In this document: in pieces, positions 1-6,364 of the stretch | Position numbering within the stretch: position 1 is the first letter of the stretch | Layout of the letters: each line of letters starts with the position of its first letter | Assembly: GCA_022565075.1 (NCBI GenBank) | Contig: JADFKG010000107.1 | Location: 1-6,970, forward strand | Length of the DNA stretch: 6,970 bases | Reading direction: 5' to 3' | DNA from: Chloroflexota bacterium | Lineage (GTDB): Bacteria; Chloroflexota; Dehalococcoidia; SM23-28-2; RBG-16-64-32 | Notes under the pieces: model-generated | Databases searched by the model: none | What the model was told of the DNA's origin: nothing | The model's input: only the letters and a program-made list of their open reading frames with translations | Position numbers and translations under genes: made by a program

Positions 1-1936
1 AGGCCGTCGTGTCATCGTTGGTGATGGTGCCGCTAGTGCAGACCAGGCCGACGGTGACGTCGGCGGTGCTGTCCGGGATGAAGTCCTTGTTGACGGTCAC
101 CGTCCCAATGCGCAGCGTGTTGGTGATCGTGCACTGACCGGTGGCGACGAGGGCGGCGTTGCAGGTGCCGCTCGAGGTGTAGCCGGCCGGGATCGGCGAT
201 TCAGTGGCGGTGCAGTTGGGGTCGCCGCTGAAGCCGGTGACTTCGAAGACAGCGGGGTTCAGTTCGCTGGAGTTCTTGGGGTTGGGCCCAGTGACCGTGC
301 CGCTGGCGCAACTAAGAGTGACGCTGACGGTCGTGGTGTCGGTACCGGGCTTGTCCGAGAAGTCCTTCTTGACGGTGAAGTTAGCGCTGTTGAGCGTGTT
401 CGTGAAGGTGCAAGTGATGTCCTCGCCGGAGTCCACATCGATAGTCACGGTGGGTGACGTGATGACGCTGCCGCTGTCCGTGTCGCCAACACACGAGAGG
501 CCGGTCAGGGTCCACCCCGCCGCGACGGTCTCCGTGACCGCGTAGCTCCCAGCGACGAGACCGGTGAAGGTCATACTGCTGGCCAGCTCGTCTCCCTCGT
601 CACCGTCGTCCTCCAGAAGGAAACTGCCCAGATCACCGGTGAAGGAGAAGTCCTGGGGGTCGTTAGGGATTGCGTCCTTGACTATGGTCACCGAGCCCGG
701 CGCGGGGACTCCTCCGGACTGGATCTGGTTGTCGCGGTTGCCTACGGATTCACAGGAGGTGTCGCTCGGCTCTTGCAGGCAGATATACATCAAGTGGAAC
801 GGCGCGCCCGCGATGGCGCTGGAGCCGCAGGAGCTTCCGCCATTGCACCCTGTCCCCCACCCGATAGCGGCGCCAAGCGGATCTGCGGACTCCGCCAGGT
901 GGCCCGCGAACCACAGTCCAACCAGGGTGTCGGCAGACGTCGTGCTCACAGTTACAGTGACGACTACGTTGCTCTTACCGCAGTCCTTAAAGCAGTCGGG
1001 GTCTGAGTCCGGGTCGTGAGCATCCCCGCCTGGATTGTCTTCGCCGTCCGTCGGGCCCGTCGGTGGGTCGGGAAACTCGACAGTCACTCCCGCTGAACAT
1101 GCTGGTGTGCAGCCGAGCGTGACCTTGCGCGCTCCCGCGCCAGCAGGGTTCTCACGCAGACCGACATCATCAAATGGATCCGTGGGGATATCGCCAAACT
1201 GCACGTTGGTGCTGAATATGTCCGTGCACTGGAGCGCGGAGACGAAGCCCGGAAGATTAGCGCATTCGTTCAGCAGCGCGCCGCTCTGAGTTTCGTCGGG
1301 ACTTGTGAGGAAGTCGAAGGCATAGATGTCTGAATTGGAGAATTCATACGTGAAGGCGAATGTATGGGTGCCGACTTCTGGTAGTTGATGGAACAGGCGC
1401 TGAGGCACGTTGCTTCCCTCCGTGTAGAGGGAGTTATTTTGATTCAGGCCGCCATTGATCCATGTGCAGGGGTCGATAATGTTGTCATTGTTGCTGTCAT
1501 TCTTGCATTGGGTGAAGCTAATGTTGGCGTCGGTGAACGTATGCACAGCGACCGGCGGCTCTGACAGATCACCGCTCCACGGCGAGTTGTAGGCGCGTAC
1601 CTCGTACGTCCCGAAGATCCCGTTCAGTTGGTAGAGATAGGTGAAGTCTCCAAGCCCATCGCTGGTGACCGTATCCCAGCCCGGCAGAAAAGAGCCGTCG
1701 CCAAGGACGATGCTGCCGTCGGGCCGAATGACCGGGATGTCGTAAAGAGTATTGGCGACGAACCCGTTGCCCGCGACAGACACGGTCTCGTTGGCATAGT
1801 AGTCTTCTTTGTCCGTCGAGAGGATGGGCGCCGCAGTGCCGCGGGAGACCACGAGAAGGGCGATCGTGAGCGCTAGCAGGGCGGCGATCACAGCCGCGAG
1901 GCGAATCATCGTTCCGGGGATTAGCCTCGCGCGCAT
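1..1936 (-). CDS. Large secreted repeat protein with prealbumin/SpaA-like domains (3' end outside window)
   Basis: An open frame of 645 codons runs from ATG at 1936 off the left edge without a stop. Residues 11-36 form a signal peptide or anchor (MIRLAAV, then a long hydrophobic run ending GTAAP), so the protein is exported. Residues ~40-130 look like an Ig-like domain of bacterial surface proteins (YYANETVSVAGNGF, RPDGS). Residues 147-155 form a DxNxDxxxD calcium-loop-like motif flanked by Cys144 and Cys157. Residues ~414-515 are a prealbumin/SpaA-like domain (VTIVKD start; GLVAGSYAVTETV; end CTFTNT). A second, divergent unit spans ~516-607 (FTVKKDF to CTITNTL), and a third begins at ~608 (VTVNKDF). 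Many cysteines lie in the repeats. Such proteins are cell-surface or secreted; the ligand is unknown. ATG 1936 is chosen because a GGGGGG run lies 8 nt upstream; ATG at 1909 is the alternative and still leaves a good signal peptide. Export and repeat architecture are confident, function is not. Confidence 0.88.
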   Translation of the reverse strand, partial: MRARLIPGTMIRLAAVIAALLALTIALLVVSRGTAAPILSTDKEDYYANETVSVAGNGFVANTLYDIPVIRPDGSIVLGDGSFLPGWDTVTSDGLGDFTYLYQLNGIFGTYEVRAYNSPWSGDLSEPPVAVHTFTDANISFTQCKNDSNNDNIIDPCTWINGGLNQNNSLYTEGSNVPQRLFHQLPEVGTHTFAFTYEFSNSDIYAFDFLTSPDETQSGALLNECANLPGFVSALQCTDIFSTNVQFGDIPTDPFDDVGLRENPAGAGARKVTLGCTPACSAGVTVEFPDPPTGPTDGEDNPGGDAHDPDSDPDCFKDCGKSNVVVTVTVSTTSADTLVGLWFAGHLAESADPLGAAIGWGTGCNGGSSCGSSAIAGAPFHLMYICLQEPSDTSCESVGNRDNQIQSGGVPAPGSVTIVKDAIPNDPQDFSFTGDLGSFLLEDDGDEGDELASSMTFTGLVAGSYAVTETVAAGWTLTGLSCVGDTDSGSVITSPTVTIDVDSGEDITCTFTNTLNSANFTVKKDFSDKPGTDTTTVSVTLSCASGTVTGPNPKNSSELNPAVFEVTGFSGDPNCTATESPIPAGYTSSGTCNAALVATGQCTITNTLRIGTVTVNKDFIPDSTADVTVGLVCTSGTITNDDTTA

Positions 1937-2183
1937 GCGTAAAGCCCCCCGCTCTCAGGACTCTGAAAAGGGGCAGCCTGAACCAGTGCCGTCGCACTCA
2001 TTCGAAAGCCACTGCCCAGCAGAAGGGCAGGAATCGACTTCACACCGTAGCCGCCCCTTGTGAGGGGTGCCGGAAACACGGCCAAACCGGCGGTTTCACC
2101 GCCAAGAACTGTCCGGGTAAACTATCCGGCTCGTTAAATAAGCGAGTATGTTCGCGGAACAACACCGCACCCCCAATGAATTT
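1937..2183 (-). promoter_or_regulatory. Long structured 5' leader of the surface-protein gene
   Basis: The predicted transcript has about 247 nt before ATG 1936. Seen by eye on the minus strand: a 6-bp hairpin GGCGGT-GAA-ACCGCC (2103-2089), a 5-bp hairpin CCCCT-CACA-AGGGG (2067-2054), a 6-bp hairpin CTGCCC-7nt-GGGCAG (2030-2012), a 5-bp hairpin AGTGC-GACG-GCACT (1998-1985), and a pairing of GCCCC (1974-1970) with the G-run at 1950-1944. The segment 1976-1971 repeats CTGCCC, so two alternative folds exist. The conserved cores of c-di-GMP-I, TPP, cobalamin and ydaO riboswitches were not recognised. A cis-regulatory RNA is an inference from length and pairing; no folding energy was computed. No protein-coding gene is evident in the gene-free stretch 1937-2347. 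Confidence 0.5.
1944..1976 (-). promoter_or_regulatory. Shine-Dalgarno G-run and sequestering hairpin
   Basis: On the minus strand a GGGGGG run (1950-1945) sits 8 nt before ATG 1936 and is the only good ribosome-binding candidate. GCCCC at 1974-1970 can pair with GGGGC at 1948-1944, with an inner TCAG-AGTC-CTGA helix stabilising the loop. This would mask the site. The same upstream segment, read as CTGCCC (1976-1971), can instead pair with GGGCAG at 2017-2012 and free the site. The pairings are visible; control of translation is inferred. Confidence 0.45.
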
Positions 2184-2189
2184 AGCCCC

Positions 2190-2218
2190 ATTATTCGGTC
2201 GAGGCCAGAACCTGTCAA
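2190..2218 (-). promoter_or_regulatory. Sigma70-type promoter of the surface-protein gene
   Basis: On the minus strand a perfect TTGACA (-35, 2218-2213) is followed after exactly 17 nt by AATAAT (-10, 2195-2190), which matches TATAAT at five of six positions. Transcription would begin near 2183. The site lies in non-coding DNA between the ABC ATPase stop and the surface-protein start, so that gene can be expressed independently of the exporter operon upstream. It is the best promoter match in the window. Confidence 0.7.
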
Positions 2219-2347
2219 GCGGTTAACCCGCCATAGGGCGCAATGGTTACGGCGAAACCACTCCCCAATAGTTGCAGTGTTGGCGCGCGTTCGTCTCGGA
2301 ATCCACAGGGAATGCGCTCCCCCGGCCAGAGCAAGCGAGGCGGCCCC

Positions 2348-3091
2348 TCAGACGGAGTGCGTCTCGTCGTCGCGCAGGCGGCCGTCTTCCAGCCACACAA
2401 CACGGTCCGCGAACTGGCGGATGCGGTTGTCGTGCGAGACGACGACCACCCCCTTGTGCAGCTCCATCGCCTTCTGGCGCAGCAGCTCCATCACCTCGTG
2501 TCCGCGCTTGGAGTCCAGGTTCGCCGTCGGCTCGTCCGCCAGCAGCAACTCCGGGTCTTTGGCCAGCGCCCGCGCGATCGCGACGCGCTGCTTCTCGCCG
2601 TCGCTCAGCTTCTTCGGCAGCGCGTGCATGCGATGTCCCAGCCCGAACATCTCCAGCAAGTCCCTCGCCCGCTCGTCCGCGGTCTGCTTATCGTGCCCGT
2701 GGTTCTGCGAGACGATGACCACGTTCTCCAGCGCCGACAACGCCTCCAGCAGGTTGAAGCTCTGGTAGATGAACCCGACCTTGGTTCGCCGCACGCTCGC
2801 CAGATCCCCCTCCGACATCTCGCTGACGTCGATGCCGCAGACGTGCACCCGCCCGACCGAGGGCCGCAGCAGCGCCCCGGCGATCGTCAGCAGCGTCGTC
2901 TTGCCGGAGCCCGACGGCCCCATGACGGCGACGATCTCGCCGCCGTTGACCTGAAACGAAACGTTGTCGAGAGCCTTCACCTCGAACTCGCCGGAACGGT
3001 ATATCTTGCTGACGGCGTCGAGCTTCAGGATCGGTGGACGATCCTGCACAGGCTCGGGTGTATCAGCCTTTGAAGACGGAGACCGGGTCAA
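2348..3091 (-). CDS. ABC transporter ATP-binding protein (MacB/LolD/DevA-type)
   Basis: This 247-residue nucleotide-binding subunit hydrolyses ATP to drive the permease encoded just upstream. Motifs in order: Walker A GPSGSGKT (58-65), Q-loop Gln110 (YQSFNLL), signature LSDGE (162-166), Walker B ELLLADE (181-187), D-loop NLD (191-193) and H-loop His220. The first ~20 residues are a short polar extension before the fold. The signature departs from the usual LSGGQ/E: Asp164 replaces the first Gly. The start is TTG at 3091, supported by GAAGG at 3106-3102, 10 nt upstream; GTG at 3049 (residue 15) is the alternative. The gene overlaps the permease end by 29 bp, which implies co-transcription and probably translational coupling. 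Family membership (lipoprotein, heme, macrolide or glycolipid exporters with FtsX-type permeases) is firm; the substrate is unknown, and no membrane-fusion adaptor gene is in the window. Confidence 0.93.
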   Translation of the reverse strand: MTRSPSSKADTPEPVQDRPPILKLDAVSKIYRSGEFEVKALDNVSFQVNGGEIVAVMGPSGSGKTTLLTIAGALLRPSVGRVHVCGIDVSEMSEGDLASVRRTKVGFIYQSFNLLEALSALENVVIVSQNHGHDKQTADERARDLLEMFGLGHRMHALPKKLSDGEKQRVAIARALAKDPELLLADEPTANLDSKRGHEVMELLRQKAMELHKGVVVVSHDNRIRQFADRVVWLEDGRLRDDETHSV

Positions 3092-4190
3092 TGTTTGCCA
3101 GCCTTCTAACTGGGATGTAGGCAGCGATCAGCGACATGAGCAGGGTGGCGCCCGCGATGCCAAGGATGTCTTGCCAGCGTACGAATACAACGAACTGAGG
3201 GACCTGCGTCTGGGCGAAGGGCCCCACGAAGATCGTCATCGCGGCGCCGACGAGGAACCCCAGGATGCCCGTGACCATGCTCTGCTCGAACACGACACGG
3301 TAAAGATACGAGTTCGTGAACCCTTCGGCCTTCAGGATCCCGTATTCGCGCGACTTTTCGATGGTAGCCGTGTAGATCGTCAGGCCGGCCACCGCCAGTC
3401 CGACGATGAAGGCGACGATCAGGACGACGATCAGGATCGGCAGAATCTGGCCCAGGATGCGATCCCGCGTCTCCGCTGCGAACGCCTCGCCCGTGATGAA
3501 CTCCACGCCGGGGATCGCCACCTCCAGCCGCCGCGCCACCGACTCCCGCTCGTCCGGATTCTCCAACGTCATCACGAAGAACGTGCGCTGCGACGGCGGG
3601 TCTAACGCCAGGAAGTCGACCGCGGTATCTATCGTCACGTGGCCGACCTGCGTATAGACGAAGTCGCCACCCTTGGAGTAGCCGACAACCGTCAGCGACT
3701 TCGTGCCGCGCACGAGCCGGTCGCCGATGTTAACGTCGTAGCGCCGGTGCATCTGCTCGTCGACGATGATCTCGCCCGGGCCCGGCGGGCTCTTGCCCTC
3801 CGTCACCTCCAGCGGTCCGCCCAGGCCGACCTCCGGGTCGTAGCCCACGAAGTGCACGTCGAACGTGTTGTCCGGGTCGTCTCCAGCGTGCGACATCTCC
3901 ATCGGCCGCACGATCAGCGGCGCCACCACGTCGATCTCCGGCACCAGTTCCAGGCGAAGGCCCAGCGCACCGGGCAGGATCGAGGCGGCGGCAGTGAAGT
4001 CAGTCGTGCCTTCGCTGGCCACCCAGAGGTCTGCCGGCACCTCTTCGACAAAGCTCCCCACTCGTTCGCTCCAGCCCCGGAAGAGCGACAACAGGATGCC
4101 GATCAGGAACACCGAGAGCGCGATGCCACCGATGGAAATCGCGAGGCGCGTCTTCTCGGCGAACAGGTTCTTCCGGGCGACCAGTAGCAT
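3063..4190 (-). CDS. ABC transporter permease, FtsX/MacB family (DevC/HrtB-like)
   Basis: A 375-residue integral membrane subunit. Four membrane segments are visible at about 17-37, 249-273, 305-325 and 342-360. Between the first and second lies a ~210-residue extracytoplasmic domain (MacB periplasmic core-like, with GEIIVDEQM and GDRLVRGTKSLTVVGYSKGG). The C-terminal third has the FtsX signature region, including EKSREYGILKAEGFTNSYLYRVVFEQS (277-303) and the closing VRRLANIDPVSVFKG. In this family the extracytoplasmic domain moves substrate mechanically out of the outer leaflet or periplasm rather than through a channel. The gene is first in a two-gene operon with the ATPase. ATG 4190 is the only sensible start, although its upstream sequence has just a weak purine stretch (GAAAGAT). 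DevC (glycolipid), HrtB (heme) and MacB-like relatives share this layout, so the substrate cannot be named. Confidence 0.92.
   Translation of the reverse strand: MLLVARKNLFAEKTRLAISIGGIALSVFLIGILLSLFRGWSERVGSFVEEVPADLWVASEGTTDFTAAASILPGALGLRLELVPEIDVVAPLIVRPMEMSHAGDDPDNTFDVHFVGYDPEVGLGGPLEVTEGKSPPGPGEIIVDEQMHRRYDVNIGDRLVRGTKSLTVVGYSKGGDFVYTQVGHVTIDTAVDFLALDPPSQRTFFVMTLENPDERESVARRLEVAIPGVEFITGEAFAAETRDRILGQILPILIVVLIVAFIVGLAVAGLTIYTATIEKSREYGILKAEGFTNSYLYRVVFEQSMVTGILGFLVGAAMTIFVGPFAQTQVPQFVVFVRWQDILGIAGATLLMSLIAAYIPVRRLANIDPVSVFKG
3102..3106 (-). promoter_or_regulatory. Ribosome binding site deciding the TTG start of the ABC ATPase
   Basis: GAAGG on the minus strand lies 10 nt before TTG 3091, inside the last codons of the permease gene. 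It supports a TTG start rather than GTG 3049, whose nearest AAGG-like sequence is too far upstream. Confidence 0.5.
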
Positions 4191-4211
4191 CAGGGATCTT
4201 TCGATTGTGCG

Positions 4212-4225
4212 CCGCCAGGTGGCGG
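4212..4225. repeat. Perfect palindrome CCGCCA-GG-TGGCGG, candidate operator
   Basis: Two 6-bp arms are exact reverse complements separated by 2 bp. The site lies in the 106-bp space between the divergent permease and lipoprotein genes. It overlaps the expected transcription start of the minus-strand promoter proposed just upstream, so it could be an operator. A chance GC-rich palindrome remains possible. Confidence 0.35.
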
Positions 4226-4230
4226 GGCGA

Positions 4231-4236
4231 ATTGTA
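4231..4236 (-). promoter_or_regulatory. Candidate -10 element for the ABC exporter operon
   Basis: The minus strand reads TACAAT (4236-4231), five of six to TATAAT. The hexamer 17 nt upstream, GCTACA, matches TTGACA at three positions only. Transcription would start near 4224, about 34 nt before ATG 4190. Moderate to weak evidence. Confidence 0.35.
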
Positions 4237-4237
4237 G

Positions 4238-4243
4238 TTTAAT
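4238..4243 (+). promoter_or_regulatory. Weak candidate -10 element for the propeller lipoprotein gene
   Basis: TTTAAT on the plus strand matches TATAAT at five of six positions and would give a leader of about 47 nt before ATG 4297. No convincing -35 hexamer lies 16-18 nt upstream and there is no TGn extension. It nearly abuts the minus-strand -10 at 4231-4236, so the two promoters would overlap if both are real. Confidence 0.2.
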
Positions 4244-4296
4244 CGTGAGAACGTGTAGCCTGCAAGAAAGCGACCAGTCAGTCACTAAGATACGAG

Positions 4297-5481
4297 ATGC
4301 CCTTTCGCCCGCAAGCTATCGCCCTGATCAGCGGCCTTGCCGTCCTCGCGGGCCTGGCTCTGTTTGCGGTCGGCTGTTCGTCTGGAGGCGACCAGGCTCG
4401 CGGAGGCCTCGTCTTCCTCTTCCGCTCCACCGGCGGCTACGACATCCGCGTCCCAGGCTTGGGTCGAGAGCCGTCGCAGACGCTGACCGGCGTCCTGCCC
4501 TGGGACGCCGCGCCGGTCTGGTCGCCCGACGGCACCCGCATCGCCTTCTACGCCGATCGCGTCTTCAACCTGCCCAACCGTGACGACAACGTCGACATCT
4601 ACGTCATGAACGCCGACGGCTCGGACCTGCGGCGCCTGACCAGCGATCCCGCGCCCGACGCTTTCCCCGTCTGGTCGCCGGACAGTACGCGCATCGCCTT
4701 CTACTCCGAGGCCAACGACGAACGCGACGGCGAGATATACGTCATCGACGCCGACGGTTCGAACGTCCGGCGCCTGACCACAACCACGGGCGTTGACATC
4801 CCCTACGAGTGGCATCCCGACGGTTCGCGTATTCTTTTCGGCACGAACCGAAACGGCAACTTCGATATCTACGAAATGGACGCCGACGGGCGGAACCAGG
4901 ACCAGCTCACCGGCGGTGACCAGGACGACTTCGCTGCCACCCGGTCGCCGGACGGCTCCCGCATCGCCTACCAATCGAACGAGCGGGGAAACATGGACAT
5001 CTTCACCATGGATGCGAACGGCGACGGTAAAGTCAACCTCACGCTCTCGCCCCTCGACGACACGATGCCCGTCTGGGCCGCCGACAGCCGCCGCCTCGCC
5101 TTCCTCTCGGACCGCGAAGGGAACCCCGAAGTCTACATAATGGACACCGTGCTATCTGACCTTACGCGGATCACTTTCGCGGCGCGGCCGGACCTCCAGG
5201 TCGCCTGGTCGCCCGGCGGCGTTCAGATCGTCTTCGTCTCCACCCGCGACTTCAACCGGGTGCTCTACGTCGCGAACGTCGACGGTGGCGCCCAGACCCG
5301 CCTCACGAACGACGCTGGCTGGGACTCCTTCCCGGCGTATTCGCCTGACGGCGCTCAGATCGCCTTCGCCTCTCATCGCCAGGGCCGTCGCGACATCTAC
5401 CTGATCGACGCCGACGGCAGCGATCTAGTCCGTCTCACCAACGACACCCGTGACGGCGCCGACGTTGCCGCCATAAGGTAA
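4297..5481 (+). CDS. TolB-like PD40 beta-propeller lipoprotein
   Basis: A 394-residue exported protein. The N-terminus is a lipoprotein signal: two basic residues are absent but Arg4 precedes a hydrophobic stretch (7-25), and AVGC-27-SSGG is the likely lipobox. The rest is a beta-propeller. WSPD-type blade motifs occur at residues 75, 126, 172, 217, 260, 304 and 348, seven in all, matching a seven-bladed propeller. Between them recur the outer-strand motifs DIYVMNADGSDLRRLT (100-115) and DIYLIDADGSDLVRLT (366-381). The motif corresponds to the PD40/TolB repeat family, which usually serves protein or glycan binding at the envelope rather than catalysis. TolB itself works with Tol-Pal; no tol or pal gene is nearby and the lipid anchor differs from soluble TolB, so an orthologous role is not claimed. 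ATG 4297 begins directly before the signal sequence; its ribosome site is weak. It is followed after 11 bp by the MaoC-like gene. Confidence 0.88.
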   Translation: MPFRPQAIALISGLAVLAGLALFAVGCSSGGDQARGGLVFLFRSTGGYDIRVPGLGREPSQTLTGVLPWDAAPVWSPDGTRIAFYADRVFNLPNRDDNVDIYVMNADGSDLRRLTSDPAPDAFPVWSPDSTRIAFYSEANDERDGEIYVIDADGSNVRRLTTTTGVDIPYEWHPDGSRILFGTNRNGNFDIYEMDADGRNQDQLTGGDQDDFAATRSPDGSRIAYQSNERGNMDIFTMDANGDGKVNLTLSPLDDTMPVWAADSRRLAFLSDREGNPEVYIMDTVLSDLTRITFAARPDLQVAWSPGGVQIVFVSTRDFNRVLYVANVDGGAQTRLTNDAGWDSFPAYSPDGAQIAFASHRQGRRDIYLIDADGSDLVRLTNDTRDGADVAAIR

Positions 5482-5492
5482 ACTCTCAAGCG

Positions 5493-6362
5493 ATGACGAC
5501 GGCACGCACGGACGAAATCAACGTCGGGCGCTACTACGGTGAGCGCGAAATCGCGATCACTCCGGAGCTCGTGCAGCATTACGCTGACTCCGTCCAGGAC
5601 TTCAACCCCTGGTACTTTGGCGAATCCCCTTTCGGCGGCCCCGTCGCGCCCGCGCTGATCCTGCACTCCGAGGTCTATCACACGATCGACTGGTACCTCA
5701 GCATCTTCGGCAACCTGCACGCGCGTCAGGAGTGGGAGCTGTTCGCCCCGATCATGGTCGGCGACACCGTCACCGCCCGCCGCCAGATCATCGATCGCTA
5801 CACACGGCGCGACCGCGAGTACGTCGTCAACGAGACCACCATCTACGGTGCCGACGGACGCATCCTCAACCGCGGCCGCACCCACCAGAGCTTTCTCGTG
5901 CGCACGGACACCGGCGGAGATGTCGTCGACAAGAAGCGCGAGAAGCGCTCAGGCCGCAGCTTCGAGGCCGAAGACGAGAACGTGCTCGAAGAGCTATCGA
6001 TCGCCGAGAAAGAGATCACCCTGGAGATGTGCCAGAAGTTCTCCGGGCCGCACAAGAACTACCACAACGACCGCGAAGAGGCGCGCAAGCTCGGCTTTCC
6101 GGACATCGTCGTCCAGGGCATGATGTCGCTCTGCTTCATCTCGGAGATGATGACGGGGCGCTTCGGCGAAGGCTGGTTCAGCGGCGGCAAGATGAACGTC
6201 GCGCTGGTCAACGTCCTCTGGCAGGGCGAACGCGTGACGGCGCGCGGCAACGTTACGGAAGAGGCAGCGGAGGGATCGCGAAAGCGGTTCGGGCTGCGTG
6301 TCTGGTGCGAGAAAGCTGACGCGACGAAGTTCGTCGTCGGCTCGGCCAGCGCAGCGGAATAG
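5493..6362 (+). CDS. MaoC-like double hot-dog protein (FAS1-like/enoyl-CoA hydratase 2 superfamily)
   Basis: A 289-residue protein with two hot-dog domains. The N-terminal half (~8-140) resembles the MaoC_dehydrat_N/FAS1-like dehydratase domain, with YADSVQDFNPWYFG (30-43). The C-terminal half (~170-285) is MaoC-like, with FSGPHKNYHNDREEARKLGF (183-202) and VVQGMM (206-211). A charged linker (~142-168) joins them. The family hydrates or dehydrates (R)-3-hydroxyacyl-CoA using an Asp and a His in a D-x-N-P-x-H motif. Here Asp36-Phe-Asn38-Pro39 keeps the Asp but has Tyr41 at the His position. The second half keeps His191 but has Pro186 at the Asp position, and VHG is changed to VQG. The protein may therefore act on another acyl-CoA or thioester substrate, or need both halves. 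It is cytoplasmic with no signal peptide. The gene lies 11 bp after the lipoprotein gene and is probably co-transcribed; the only ribosome site is a weak AAGG overlapping the preceding stop. Fold is confident, reaction is not. Confidence 0.85.
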   Translation: MTTARTDEINVGRYYGEREIAITPELVQHYADSVQDFNPWYFGESPFGGPVAPALILHSEVYHTIDWYLSIFGNLHARQEWELFAPIMVGDTVTARRQIIDRYTRRDREYVVNETTIYGADGRILNRGRTHQSFLVRTDTGGDVVDKKREKRSGRSFEAEDENVLEELSIAEKEITLEMCQKFSGPHKNYHNDREEARKLGFPDIVVQGMMSLCFISEMMTGRFGEGWFSGGKMNVALVNVLWQGERVTARGNVTEEAAEGSRKRFGLRVWCEKADATKFVVGSASAAE

Positions 6363-6364
6363 CG

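Noticed and set aside
1569..1997. 142-codon minus-strand frame starting upstream of the surface-protein ATG
   Set aside because: Its Arg/His-rich product has no signal peptide or domain, while the overlapping frame from 1936 encodes a clear signal peptide and Ig-like domain.
1937..2183. Cyclic di-GMP-I riboswitch in the surface-protein leader
   Set aside because: The GAA-loop hairpin and nearby GC helices are superficially similar, but the conserved GGCAAACC and GACGCAAAGCC cores are absent. TPP, cobalamin and ydaO cores were also not recognised.
2250..2347. Rho-independent terminator after the ABC ATPase
   Set aside because: Only 4-bp GCTC/GAGC pairing was found on the minus strand with no T-tract, so no terminator is called.
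2243..3073. 276-codon plus-strand open frame opposite the ABC ATPase
   Set aside because: It is antisense to an ATPase with all family motifs, and its product is rich in Arg, Gln and Asp with no recognisable domain; this is a GC-rich shadow frame.
3639..4187. 182-codon plus-strand open frame opposite the permease
   Set aside because: Antisense to a permease with clear membrane segments and FtsX motifs; Arg/His/Asp-rich product typical of shadow frames.
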